Assembly (NCBI GenBank): GCA_019419525.1 | Contig: DXZU01000035.1 | Location: 1-47,204 of the forward strand | From: Collinsella sp. | Lineage (GTDB): Bacteria; Actinomycetota; Coriobacteriia; Coriobacteriales; Coriobacteriaceae | Reading direction: 5' to 3' | DNA length: 47,204 nucleotides | Part shown: positions 26,966 to 35,264 of the stretch, piece after piece | Numbering within the stretch: position 1 is the first letter of the stretch | Layout of the letters: each line of letters begins with the position of its first letter | Translations under genes and position numbers: made by a program | The notes under the pieces: model-generated | Seen by the model: only the letters and a program-made list of their open reading frames with translations | Told to the model about the DNA's origin: nothing | The model's database searches: none

Positions 26966-27547
26966 CTAGCGCCTCGCATGGGCGCCGATCGGCCGAGTCG
27001 CATGGCGCACCAACGCCGCCGTCAGCAATACCAACAGCATGGCGATGACATAGCCCGCAGCATCGAATCCTAAATCGATAACGTCGAAATGCCTGCCGGG
27101 AACAAAGATCTTATGTACCTGATCGCCAACGGAGCAGGCGGCGCAAAAGAGCAATACGGGCACGCAACGGGAGCATACGCTCCACGGACGCCTGGAAAAG
27201 CAAGCCACGACCACCGAGGCGAACAATCCGACGAAGAAAAACTCTACGGTATGGGCAACGCGACGGACGTTCGTGCCCACCCACATGCGAATGGAAGCAA
27301 GTCGGCCAGACCGGACATTCGAGGCAGCCGAATCGGTGCCCCCGGTCATTCCGTTCTCCGTCTGGGCTTCACCCGTGGCATCGACAGCCTGAACGCCCGT
27401 AGCCTGACCCTCCACCACACGCGCGGTGGACTCGCTCAGCAACGACGTCTCCACCGCATTTTGCTCCGTCAGCACCCAGATGCCCGCCAGCGTTGCAGCG
27501 AACAGAACGATCGCGGTCCATCCGATTATTTGTTTTACGCGCGCCAA
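26966..27547 (-). CDS. VanZ-like membrane protein
   Basis: A 193-residue integral membrane protein. The start is TTG 27547, set by AAAGGAGG 7 nt upstream. One N-terminal helix (about 6-26) is followed by an external-looking 60-residue polar stretch, then three further helices. VanZ-family landmarks are present: RRVAHTVEFFFVGL (His-Glu pair), DQVHKIFVPGRHFDVIDLGFDAAG (Asp, His, Arg, Asp). VanZ proteins are tied to glycopeptide tolerance in some hosts, but most are of unknown role. The long polar insert between helices 1 and 2 is unusual. It lies between the serine recombinase and the mur operon, with its own ribosome-binding site. Confidence 0.85.
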   Translation of the reverse strand: MARVKQIIGWTAIVLFAATLAGIWVLTEQNAVETSLLSESTARVVEGQATGVQAVDATGEAQTENGMTGGTDSAASNVRSGRLASIRMWVGTNVRRVAHTVEFFFVGLFASVVVACFSRRPWSVCSRCVPVLLFCAACSVGDQVHKIFVPGRHFDVIDLGFDAAGYVIAMLLVLLTAALVRHATRPIGAHARR

Positions 27548-27651
27548 GGGTCAACCTCCTTTTTTGAATATCAGCGAGTGTAGCCCCAAATGGCATCGTC
27601 ACCGTATCAAAATTTGAATCGCAACAGGAAGCGACAAAGCGACGCAAAACC

Positions 27652-28257
27652 CTACCCCGCCTCGCGCATCCAGCGATCGAACGTCCCCACGCACACGCCC
27701 AGGCACTTTGCTGCCTGGCTGCGGGTAATATCGCCCGCCTCATAGCTATCGCGCACCAGCTCAAACTGAGGAGGGCATGGCTTGCGAGGTCGACCGAAAC
27801 GGACCCCTCGCGCCCGCGCCGCTGCAATCCCCTCCGCCTGGCGCCGATGGATATTCTCGCGCTCCACCTGCGCCACGTAGCTCAGCAGCTGCAGCACAAT
27901 ATCAGCAATCAGGGTGTTAGTCACATCCGGCGCGCCGCTGGCCCTGGCGCGCGTGTCAAGCAATGGCATATCCAACACCACAATGGCAACCCCGAGCACC
28001 TTGGTAATGCGTCGCCATTCCTCAAGAATCTCGGAGTAATTACGACCAAGTCGGTCGATAGAAAGCACCACCAGCACGTCCCCGTCTCCCAGGACGTGCA
28101 GCAGCTCGCGATAATGCGGTCGATCGAAGTCCTTGCCGCTCGCATGGTCGGCATAAAAATTCGCTGAGCCCACGCCATAGGCGCCCAGCGCATCCAGCTG
28201 CCGATTCAGATTCTGATCGCGCGAACTCACCCGCGCATAACCGTACACCGTCGCCAT
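27652..28257 (-). CDS. Serine recombinase, resolvase/invertase family
   Basis: A 201-residue site-specific recombinase of the small serine type. ATG 28257 starts the conserved VYGYARVSSRDQN, with the catalytic Ser in RVSSRDQ (about residue 11). LSIDRLGRN (Arg pair), the dimer helix with VERENIHRRQAEGIAAAR, and a C-terminal helix-turn-helix (about 155-200, RSQAAKCLGVCVGTFDRW) complete the standard length. It is intact, but no transposase, integron or invertible segment is found next to it. It may be a relic of a mobile element or act on a distant site. Upstream lies a palindromic repeat at 28275. Confidence 0.92.
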   Translation of the reverse strand: MATVYGYARVSSRDQNLNRQLDALGAYGVGSANFYADHASGKDFDRPHYRELLHVLGDGDVLVVLSIDRLGRNYSEILEEWRRITKVLGVAIVVLDMPLLDTRARASGAPDVTNTLIADIVLQLLSYVAQVERENIHRRQAEGIAAARARGVRFGRPRKPCPPQFELVRDSYEAGDITRSQAAKCLGVCVGTFDRWMREAG

Positions 28258-28274
28258 CTCATCCCCGCTTTCTT

Positions 28275-28318
28275 GTAAACCTGCCAAAAAGGGACAGGTT
28301 TATTTTGGTAGGTTTTAC
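28275..28318. repeat. GGGACAGGTT-type palindromic repeat
   Basis: AAACCTGCCAAAA pairs with TTTTGGTAGGTTT around GGGACAGGTTTA. A 40-bp core (28277-28316) is about 80 percent identical by eye to 40405-40444. It lies 18 bp before the recombinase start codon. Confidence 0.8.
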
Positions 28319-28377
28319 CTCTCAAATAGCAGGTAAGCGGGCGGCCGAGCAGACGGCAAGGTAGCCACGATTCAAAT

Positions 28378-28409
28378 GCGGAGGGCGGTCCCGAAAGGCC
28401 GCCCTCCGC
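28378..28409 (-). terminator. GC hairpin after rnr
   Basis: GCGGAGGGCGG pairs with CCGCCCTCCGC in a tight hairpin 26 bp past the rnr stop. The minus-strand T tract is poor (ATTTG), so termination may be partial. Confidence 0.5.
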
Positions 28410-28434
28410 TCCCCCACCATGAGTCGGGATTTGG

Positions 28435-30570
28435 CTAATGGATAAGCTTAAAGTCCAAGTGCCCACGCGTGGTATTGACGCGCGAGACCTCGACAATCAC
28501 GCGCTGCCCCAGCTCGTAACGGGTGCCCGTGTCGGCACCTGTGAGCGTTAGCGCGTCCTCGTCGAACTCGAACCACTCGTTGCCCAGGCTCTTGATCGAA
28601 ACCAAGCCTTCGACCTGCGTTAGGTCCAAGCGCACAAAGAGACCCATGCTGCTAACCCACGAGACGGTTCCGGCATAGCGCTCGCCCAGACGGTCCTCAT
28701 AGTACTGGGCAATCTTGATCTTTTGCGTCGCATGGCTGGCGGCATCTGCCGCGCGCTCGGCATCGCTGCATGCGCGGCAGATCTGCGGCAGAATGCGCGG
28801 CAGCGACTCGCGCCCCTTGCCGATCAGCCGCGGCGTACGGACCAAGGCGTCCTTGCCGCCGAGCCGCTCATAGGCCAACTGCAGTTTGAGCACGCGGTGC
28901 ACCACCAGATCGGGGTAGCGACGGATGGGACTCGTAAAGTGACAGTAGCACGGCGCGGCGAGCGCAAAGTGGCCCTCGTTGCGCGGCTTGTACAGCGCGC
29001 GCTGCATGCTGCGCAGAAGCAGCGTGTTAACGAGCGGTGCGTTGGCCGTACCGGCGGCAGCATCAACTGCAGCCTGCAGCTCATCGGGGCTCCCCAGGGC
29101 AATACCGGCAGCACGGCGATCGTCGATGATGCCTAGCTGCGCCAGCGCAACGGCAGCACCGTGCAGGCTATCGGGGCTCGGATCCTCATGCACACGATAG
29201 CAGGCCTCGATATCACGGTCTGCCAGCCACTCTGCAACGCACTCGTTGGCGAGCAGCATGGCTTCCTCGATAAGCGACGTAGCGCACGAACGCTCACGCG
29301 CCACAATCTGCACGGGTACTCCGTCCTCATCCAACAGAGCACGAATCTCGGCCGTGTCAAAATCGACCGAGCCGCGGGCGCGACGGATACGACGGCGGAG
29401 TTCGGCGAGTTCGTTGGCGGCGACAAGGAAATCGCCGAGGTCGACGTTGTAGCCGCGGGCGGCCTCCTCGCACGCAAGACCGCGCTCAAGCGCTTCCTCG
29501 CGCGAGGTCTCGGCAGCCGCAACATCCTCGGCCGCACCCTCCAGCACCGAATACTCAACCGCGCCGGCACGCACCAGCAGCGCCTCGGCGCCGTCATAGT
29601 CCATACGCACACGCGAGCGAATCACGCTGGGGTACGGATCGTAATGCCGCACGCGACCCTGCGCATCGAGCTCGATGTCAACGGTAAACGCCAGGCGGTC
29701 CTCGTCAGGGCGAAGCGAGCACAGGTCATTGGACAGGCGTTCGGGCAGCATGGGAAGCACGCGATCGGCCAGATACACCGATGTCGTGCGATGGCGAGCC
29801 TCAAGATCGATATGCCCGTCCCAAGCCACATAGTGTGAAACGTCGGCGATATGCACACCCAGCTTGTAGCCACCCTCGGACGTGCGCTCCAACGAAATGG
29901 CATCGTCAAAGTCGCGCGCGTCGACCGGGTCGATCGTGATGACAAAGCGGTCGCGCAGATCGCGGCGGAGCGGGTCCTTAAGCGCCGCGGACACATCGAG
30001 CGAAAGCCCCTCGGCCTCGTCCAGCGCGGCCTCGGGATAGCTATCGGTATAGCCGTAACGCGCCATCACATATTGAACGCCCAAATCGGGCGCGTCATCT
30101 CCGCCAATGCGGCGTTCGATCGTCACAGCGCCCGATTCCAGGCGCGTCGGGTAGGTCAAAATGCGCGCGACAACGGCATCACCCGGGTGGACACCCAGAC
30201 GATCCGCCGAGGTATCCTCGGGCAAAATGAAGAAGTCGGCCTTCAAGCGCGAATCGAGCGGCTCGATCACACCGAGCGGACCGGCGGTCTGGTACGTACC
30301 CACCACGCTTATGGCTGCGCGCTCAACTACGCCCTCGATCACGGCGCGACGCTCGCCATGCGGGCTATTCTTAATGCTCACGGCAACGGTATCGCCGTCC
30401 ATGATCTCACGCTTGCCGCGACCCATGACCTTGTAGTCGCCATTCTCGGTTATGACATAGGCACTGTGCTCATGGAGCTGCACGCGCCCGGTCAGGCTCG
30501 GACGGCGTTCGCTGCGCACCGGCCCGCGCTTATTGCGAGCTCCACGCTTATGCTTGTTATTGCGCCCCAT
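28435..30570 (-). CDS. rnr: Ribonuclease R
   Basis: A 711-residue 3'-to-5' exoribonuclease of the RNB family that degrades structured RNA. ATG 30570 follows TAGGAGG. It opens with a basic tail (NKHKRGARNKRG), then cold-shock-like domains (about 25-170). The RNB catalytic core has IDPVDARDFDDA (213-224), whose aspartates hold Mg2+. A C-terminal S1 domain follows (about 630-711, YAGTVSWVSSMGLFVRL). It is near but not adjacent to smpB, its usual operon partner. Confidence 0.95.
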   Translation of the reverse strand: MGRNNKHKRGARNKRGPVRSERRPSLTGRVQLHEHSAYVITENGDYKVMGRGKREIMDGDTVAVSIKNSPHGERRAVIEGVVERAAISVVGTYQTAGPLGVIEPLDSRLKADFFILPEDTSADRLGVHPGDAVVARILTYPTRLESGAVTIERRIGGDDAPDLGVQYVMARYGYTDSYPEAALDEAEGLSLDVSAALKDPLRRDLRDRFVITIDPVDARDFDDAISLERTSEGGYKLGVHIADVSHYVAWDGHIDLEARHRTTSVYLADRVLPMLPERLSNDLCSLRPDEDRLAFTVDIELDAQGRVRHYDPYPSVIRSRVRMDYDGAEALLVRAGAVEYSVLEGAAEDVAAAETSREEALERGLACEEAARGYNVDLGDFLVAANELAELRRRIRRARGSVDFDTAEIRALLDEDGVPVQIVARERSCATSLIEEAMLLANECVAEWLADRDIEACYRVHEDPSPDSLHGAAVALAQLGIIDDRRAAGIALGSPDELQAAVDAAAGTANAPLVNTLLLRSMQRALYKPRNEGHFALAAPCYCHFTSPIRRYPDLVVHRVLKLQLAYERLGGKDALVRTPRLIGKGRESLPRILPQICRACSDAERAADAASHATQKIKIAQYYEDRLGERYAGTVSWVSSMGLFVRLDLTQVEGLVSIKSLGNEWFEFDEDALTLTGADTGTRYELGQRVIVEVSRVNTTRGHLDFKLIH

Positions 30571-30647
30571 GGCGCCTCCTAACTATCGATTGCGAACTCC
30601 AAAGAGTCTACCCAGATGATTCGCTTTCCTGCCGTCCCCTAGGGATC

Positions 30648-30681
30648 AAAAAACGGGCCGCCCCATAAGAGACGACCCGTT
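30648..30681 (-). terminator. Terminator after ftsX
   Basis: AACGGGTCGTC pairs with the complementary GGCCCGTT side (two mismatches) on the minus strand, followed by a six-T run (30648-30653). It lies 25 bp past the ftsX stop. Confidence 0.85.
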
Positions 30682-30705
30682 GGAAGGGATGAATTCCAGG
30701 CATGC

Positions 30706-31626
30706 CTACACGCGCAGGTAGCGACGCATAGCGATGGCAGAACCAAAGAGGCCGATAATCACGCCGACCAGAATCAGCGCAGCATAGGTCACCAGGTAGT
30801 ACTGCATCGGCAGGGCAAACGACATCCAGCCGATGCTCTCCTGCAAACGCGGAATCATCAGATTGCGCAGCAGCTCCAGAACGCCGATGGAAAGTAGCGA
30901 GCCCAAAATGGCCTGCAGTACGCCCTCGGTGATAAACGGGCCACGAATGAAGCCGTTGCTGGCGCCGACCAGACGCATAATCGCAATCTCACGACGACGC
31001 GCCGTGATGGACAGGCGAATCGTGTTGTTGATGAAGATGAATGCGATAAAGGTCAGAAGGCCAACGAGCACCACGGCGGCGATGCGGATGTAGTTGGTCA
31101 CCTGGAACAGGCGGCTCACTTCCTCCTGGCCGTACAGCACGCTCGCGTTGACGTCGCCGTCATCAGCGATCTTCTGGAAGTCGGCGTTCTTCTTGAGCTT
31201 CTGGGCCGTGCTTTCGACCTTGGACGGATCGTCCATCTCAATTGCAAACGAAGCCGGCAGCGGGTTCTGGCCATCGAGCGCGCTCATGGTGGCGTCGGCG
31301 TTGCCCGACATCTTGCTCGTATACTCGGCCAGCGCGTCGTCCTTGTCCTTATAGGTCACGGACTTGACGTTATTCCACGTCTTAAGCTCGGCCTCAAAAG
31401 CCTGAACATCGGCCTGATCGGCGTCATCGCTAATGAACGCGTTGATGACAACCTGATCCTCGACGGTGCCGATCACGGAGTTCAGCATCGCGGAGCCCAT
31501 GATGAACAGGCCGATGATAAACAGCGAAAGGAAGATCGTGATGACGGCGCCGAGCGAGGTAGTCCAGTTACGGAAGAAGTGGCTGATTGCCTCTTTGAAG
31601 GAGTAGCCCACGTTAGTTGGTGCCAT
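30706..31626 (-). CDS. ftsX: Cell-division protein FtsX
   Basis: A 306-residue membrane partner of FtsE that activates septal peptidoglycan hydrolases. The N terminus NVGYSFKEAISHFFRNWTTS and first helix (about 25-50) are typical. A 120-residue outer domain follows, then three helices (about 175-300) with the cytoplasmic LSITARRREIAIMRLVGASNGFIRGPF coupling segment. The start lies 14 bp inside the end of ftsE, so the two are translationally coupled. A strong terminator follows. Confidence 0.96.
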   Translation of the reverse strand: MAPTNVGYSFKEAISHFFRNWTTSLGAVITIFLSLFIIGLFIMGSAMLNSVIGTVEDQVVINAFISDDADQADVQAFEAELKTWNNVKSVTYKDKDDALAEYTSKMSGNADATMSALDGQNPLPASFAIEMDDPSKVESTAQKLKKNADFQKIADDGDVNASVLYGQEEVSRLFQVTNYIRIAAVVLVGLLTFIAFIFINNTIRLSITARRREIAIMRLVGASNGFIRGPFITEGVLQAILGSLLSIGVLELLRNLMIPRLQESIGWMSFALPMQYYLVTYAALILVGVIIGLFGSAIAMRRYLRV

Positions 31627-32833
31627 AGTTGCCGTAACCTCCCCTCTCCTGGTCGCGGATAACGTGGCCGCCCTCGAGGGCGATCACGCGACGGTGCATG
31701 CTATCGACCATCTCGCGGTCGTGCGTGGCGACGATCACGGTGGTGCCGGTGCGGTTAATACGCTCGAGCAGCTTCATGATTCCCAGCGAGATCGCCGGGT
31801 CGAGGTTGCCCGTCGGCTCGTCGCAGATCAGCAGCGGCGGACGGTTGACCATAGCGCGGGCGACGGCAACGCGCTGCTGCTCGCCACCGGAAAGCTGGTC
31901 GGGCAGCGAGTCCATCTGATCGGCCAGACCGACCAGACGCAGCACCTCGGGCACCTGGCTGCGAATGACGCCCTTGGGCTTGCCGATGCACTGCAGGGCA
32001 AACGCCACGTTTTCGTAGGCGGTTTTTTGCGGCAGAAGCTTAAAGTCCTGGAACACGGCGCCAATCTGGCGGCGCAGGAACGGAACCTTGCGGTTCTTGA
32101 TCTTCATGAGGTCCTGACCGGCAACCAGGATGCGACCGCTCGTCGGCTTGACGTCACGGTTGAGCGTCGACAGCAGCGTGGTCTTACCCGAGCCGGAGTG
32201 ACCGACCAGGAAGACGAACTCGCCCGGATAGATCTCGATGTTGATGTCGTCGAGTGCAGGCTTGTTGGGCTGTGCCGGATAGATCTTGGTGACATGCTCC
32301 ATAAGGATGACGGGCTCGACACCGGCCTGCTTGGCCATCTTCTTGCGGCTGGCCTGGGGATCGATGGGCGCAAACACCGACGTAAAATCGGGGTTGTTGA
32401 GCGCGTTATCGAGGCTTGCGACCTCGGCGGCCTGATCGCTCTCGACCACCGGGGCAGCAGGCTGCGTGGGGTCGGGAATAGCGGCAAAGAGACCGGACTG
32501 CGCAGGCTGAGGAGCCGGCGCCGCAGGGGCCAAGGGGTCGGGAATGCCGGCCATGGTAGGCTGCGGCGTGGCGGCACCAGCCTGAGGCTGCTCCACGCGA
32601 GCGGTCACGGCCTGAACGGGCTCAAAACCCGCCGTGCCGGAAAGCGCGACATCGCTGGTTGGATTGTAGGCAAAGGGATCGGATGCCGGCTGTGCCTGAT
32701 CTGCCGGCTGAGCGGGGGCCTGAGCAACAGGCTGGCCCTCTGAATCCGGAGTGGCGAAACGACTGCCCTGGACGCCTGCCTGCGTCTTGGGGGCATCATC
32801 GCCCGCACCGGAGGTACGGAAGTGGTTACCCAC
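31613..32833 (-). CDS. ftsE: Cell-division ATPase FtsE with long N-terminal extension
   Basis: A 406-residue protein starting with GTG 32833 after AAGGAG. Residues about 175-400 are a normal FtsE ABC ATPase: Walker A GHSGSGKTT (211-219), signature LSGGEQQ (314-320), Walker B LLICDEP (334-340) and the H-loop VATHDRE. The first 172 residues are an extra Ala/Pro/Gln-rich, presumably disordered stretch with repeated IPDP and AAPAP-type segments; ordinary FtsE is about 225 residues. The region is in the same frame with a good ribosome-binding site only at its start, so I take it as real. It overlaps ftsX by 14 bp. Confidence 0.93.
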   Translation of the reverse strand: MGNHFRTSGAGDDAPKTQAGVQGSRFATPDSEGQPVAQAPAQPADQAQPASDPFAYNPTSDVALSGTAGFEPVQAVTARVEQPQAGAATPQPTMAGIPDPLAPAAPAPQPAQSGLFAAIPDPTQPAAPVVESDQAAEVASLDNALNNPDFTSVFAPIDPQASRKKMAKQAGVEPVILMEHVTKIYPAQPNKPALDDINIEIYPGEFVFLVGHSGSGKTTLLSTLNRDVKPTSGRILVAGQDLMKIKNRKVPFLRRQIGAVFQDFKLLPQKTAYENVAFALQCIGKPKGVIRSQVPEVLRLVGLADQMDSLPDQLSGGEQQRVAVARAMVNRPPLLICDEPTGNLDPAISLGIMKLLERINRTGTTVIVATHDREMVDSMHRRVIALEGGHVIRDQERGGYGNYGTN

Positions 32834-32936
32834 TGGTGCTCCTTATCGTCGTGCGTTTAAACTACATGAGCGCTTTGTATTTTAGCAGCATTAGCTTTGC
32901 TGCACATAAGAAGCATGGCGGGGTTTGGGTCTCACC

Positions 32937-33064
32937 GGCCGGGCGCAGGGTTACCTCCCAAATCGTCCTCGCGCATGGCCGGCATTTGTCCTGCTCCTGC
33001 GGAGCTGCGGACAAACGCCGGCCTGCGCTGCGGAAAGATTTGGGAGGTAACCCTGCGCCCGGCC
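32937..33064. repeat. 128-bp nested palindrome upstream of ftsE
   Basis: Perfect 28-bp outer arms (32937-32964 and 33037-33064) begin GGCCGGGCGCAGGG. Inside are further paired blocks: GCGCA/TGCGC, GGCCGGC/GCCGGCC, TTTGTCC/GGACAAA, and a small GCTCC-TGC-GGAGC tip. The surrounding gap (32834-33283, 450 bp) holds no gene. No flanking duplication or T run is seen. Confidence 0.9.
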
Positions 33065-33204
33065 TGCGGCTACTATGGGGCCGACGCACCAACTTGAGAT
33101 GCTGCGCATACAAAATTGGAAGGGTCTGAATTGCACTTTGTTGGGATGGGCTCGTTTCCCCATGGGAACTTTGCTTGGCAGGACTCTAATTTAAATTCAG
33201 CATA

Positions 33205-33237
33205 AACAGGGGCGCCCTCTTTGAGGACGCCCCTGTT
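33205..33237 (-). terminator. Terminator after transketolase
   Basis: AACAGGGGCGTCCTC pairs with GAGGGCGCCCCTGTT on the minus strand (one mismatch), ending in TT. It lies about 47 bp past the stop of the C-terminal transketolase gene. Confidence 0.8.
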
Positions 33238-33283
33238 CTGGCTTGTTTGCGGTTGTCGACGCGATACTTTGCCTCGTCTTGCC

Positions 33284-34225
33284 TTATGCCAAGAACTCCT
33301 TGGTGGTCGCCACGATGTTGGCGGCGTCCAGGCCGTACTTGTGCAGGAGCTCGGCACCCGGGCCAGACTCACCGAAGGTGTCGTTGACGCCGATCTTCTT
33401 GAGCGGCGTCGGGCACTGCTCACACAGGACGTCGGCAACGGCGCTGCCCAGGCCACCGATCACGGAGTGCTCCTCGACGGTCACGACGTGGCCGGTCTTG
33501 GTGGCGCTCTTGACGATCAGGTCGGCGTCGATGGGCTTGATGGTGTGCATGTTGATGACCTCGGCATCGATGCCCTCGGCAGCAAGCTGCTCAGCAGCCT
33601 CGAGCGCCTCGCCGACCATCAGGCCGCAGGCGATGATGGTGACGTCGGTGCCCTCGCGCATGACGATGCCCTTGCCCACCTCGAACTTGTAGGTCTCGGG
33701 GTCGTTGATAACCGGCGAGGCCAGACGGGCGAAGCGCATGTACACGGGGCCGTCGCGCTCGTAGGCGGCGCGCGTCACGGCACGGGCCTCGATGTCGTCG
33801 ACGGGAACGATCACGGTCATGCCGGGGATGACGCGCATGAGGGCGATATCCTCGCAGCACTGGTGCGTGGCGCCATCCTCGCCCACCGAGATACCGGCGT
33901 GCGTGGCACCGATCTTAACGTTAAGGTGCGGATAGCCGATGGAGTTGCGGACCTGCTCAAAGGCGCGGCCGGCGGCAAACATGGCAAAGCTGCTCGCGAA
34001 GGCGACGCGGCCGGTGGTTGCGATACCGGCGGCAACACCCATCAGGTTGCTCTCGGCGATGCCCACATCGAAGAAGCGGTCGGGGCAGGCGGCCTTAAAC
34101 TTGCCGGTCTGCGTGGCGGCGGCCAGGTCGGCGTCGAGGACCACAAAGTCATCGTGCTCGTTGGCGAGCTCGACGAGGGCCTCGCCGTAGCTTACGCGCG
34201 TGGCGATTTTCTTGACGTCTGCCAT
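33284..34225 (-). CDS. Transketolase, C-terminal subunit
   Basis: A 313-residue half-transketolase carrying the pyrimidine-binding and C-terminal domains. ATG 34225 lies one base after the stop of the N-terminal subunit, with GGAGAGGAG inside that gene's end. The catalytic Glu is in DVGIAESNLMG (about residue 55). The pyrimidine-domain RFARLASPV, and the C-terminal TDVTIIACG and VEEHSVIGGLGSAV, fit the family. It must pair with the upstream subunit to form thiamine-diphosphate sites and move two-carbon units in the pentose phosphate pathway. Split transketolases occur in many anaerobes and archaea. Confidence 0.94.
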   Translation of the reverse strand: MADVKKIATRVSYGEALVELANEHDDFVVLDADLAAATQTGKFKAACPDRFFDVGIAESNLMGVAAGIATTGRVAFASSFAMFAAGRAFEQVRNSIGYPHLNVKIGATHAGISVGEDGATHQCCEDIALMRVIPGMTVIVPVDDIEARAVTRAAYERDGPVYMRFARLASPVINDPETYKFEVGKGIVMREGTDVTIIACGLMVGEALEAAEQLAAEGIDAEVINMHTIKPIDADLIVKSATKTGHVVTVEEHSVIGGLGSAVADVLCEQCPTPLKKIGVNDTFGESGPGAELLHKYGLDAANIVATTKEFLA

Positions 34226-34226
34226 C

Positions 34227-35057
34227 CTAGAGCTCCTCTCCGGCGGCCGTGAGCTCTGCCATGGCCTGCTCAAACTGTTCATCGTTGGGGGCCTTACCGT
34301 GCCAACCCACCTGGTTCTCCATAAAGGAGACGCCCTTGCCCTTCGTGGTCTCAGCGATAATGGCGGTCGGCTGACCCTTGGTGGCGCGGGCCTCGGCAAA
34401 GGCGGCGCGGATCTGGTCGAAGTCGTTGCCGTCGGCGAGCTCCACCACGTGGAACTTGAACGCGCGGAACTTGTCGGCGAGCGGCATGGGGTCGTTGACC
34501 TCCTCGACGGGGCCGTCGATCTGCAGGCCGTTATGGTCGACGATCACGCAGAGGTTGTCGAGCTGCTGGTTGCCTGCAAACATGGCGGCCTCCCAGACCT
34601 GGCCCTCCTCGCTCTCGCCGTCGCCCAGCAGGGCGTAGGTGCGATAGTCGTCGCCCCAGTGCTTGGCGGCAACGGCCATGCCCACGGCGGCGGAAATGCC
34701 CTGGCCGAGCGAGCCGGTGGACATGTCGACGCCCGGGGTGTCGTTCATGTTGGGATGACCCTGCAGGTGGCTGCCGATATGGCGCAGCGTCTCGAGATCC
34801 TCCTTGGGGAAGAATCCGCGCTCGGCGAGCACGGCGTACAGACCAGGCGCGCAGTGACCCTTGGAAAGCACGAAGCGATCGCGGTCGGCCTTGCGGGGGT
34901 CGGCCGGGTCGACGTTCATTTCCTCAAAGTACAGATAGGTCATGATGTCGGCAGCGCCGAGCGAACCGCCCGGATGGCCGGACTTGGCAGCGTGCACGCC
35001 GGTGACGATGCCCTTCCTTACCTCGTTGGCAACCTTTTTGAGCTCTTCGTCGCTCAT
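34227..35057 (-). CDS. Transketolase, N-terminal subunit
   Basis: A 276-residue half-transketolase with the diphosphate-binding domain. ATG 35057 follows AAGGAAGG. Landmarks: AKSGHPGGSLGAADI (about 25), SKGHCAPGLYA (about 68), the thiamine-diphosphate motif GDGESEEGQVWEA (about 146) ending in DHNG, and the terminal FMENQVGWHGKAP. It is followed after 1 bp by the C-terminal subunit, so the pair is stoichiometrically coupled. The whole enzyme is split rather than broken, since both halves have full motifs and ribosome-binding sites. Confidence 0.95.
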   Translation of the reverse strand: MSDEELKKVANEVRKGIVTGVHAAKSGHPGGSLGAADIMTYLYFEEMNVDPADPRKADRDRFVLSKGHCAPGLYAVLAERGFFPKEDLETLRHIGSHLQGHPNMNDTPGVDMSTGSLGQGISAAVGMAVAAKHWGDDYRTYALLGDGESEEGQVWEAAMFAGNQQLDNLCVIVDHNGLQIDGPVEEVNDPMPLADKFRAFKFHVVELADGNDFDQIRAAFAEARATKGQPTAIIAETTKGKGVSFMENQVGWHGKAPNDEQFEQAMAELTAAGEEL

Positions 35058-35264
35058 TGTGCCTTCCTTTCATCCTCATTAGACAAAATGCGCACGGCAC
35101 CGAAGGTAATCCCAACACAGCCGCAATGCACGTACGTCATTCATTATGCTGGAAACTGATGGCTTTACCAGAGTTTTTATCATTATTTGAACAATTTAGC
35201 AGGCAGAACCGCTGATGAAACGGTTTATCAATGTGAACGTCTTTTGGATGGAACGCGGTCGCCC

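Noticed and set aside
33284..35057. A frameshifted transketolase pseudogene
   Set aside because: Both halves have their own start codon and ribosome-binding site, break at the known domain border, and are full-length split subunits.
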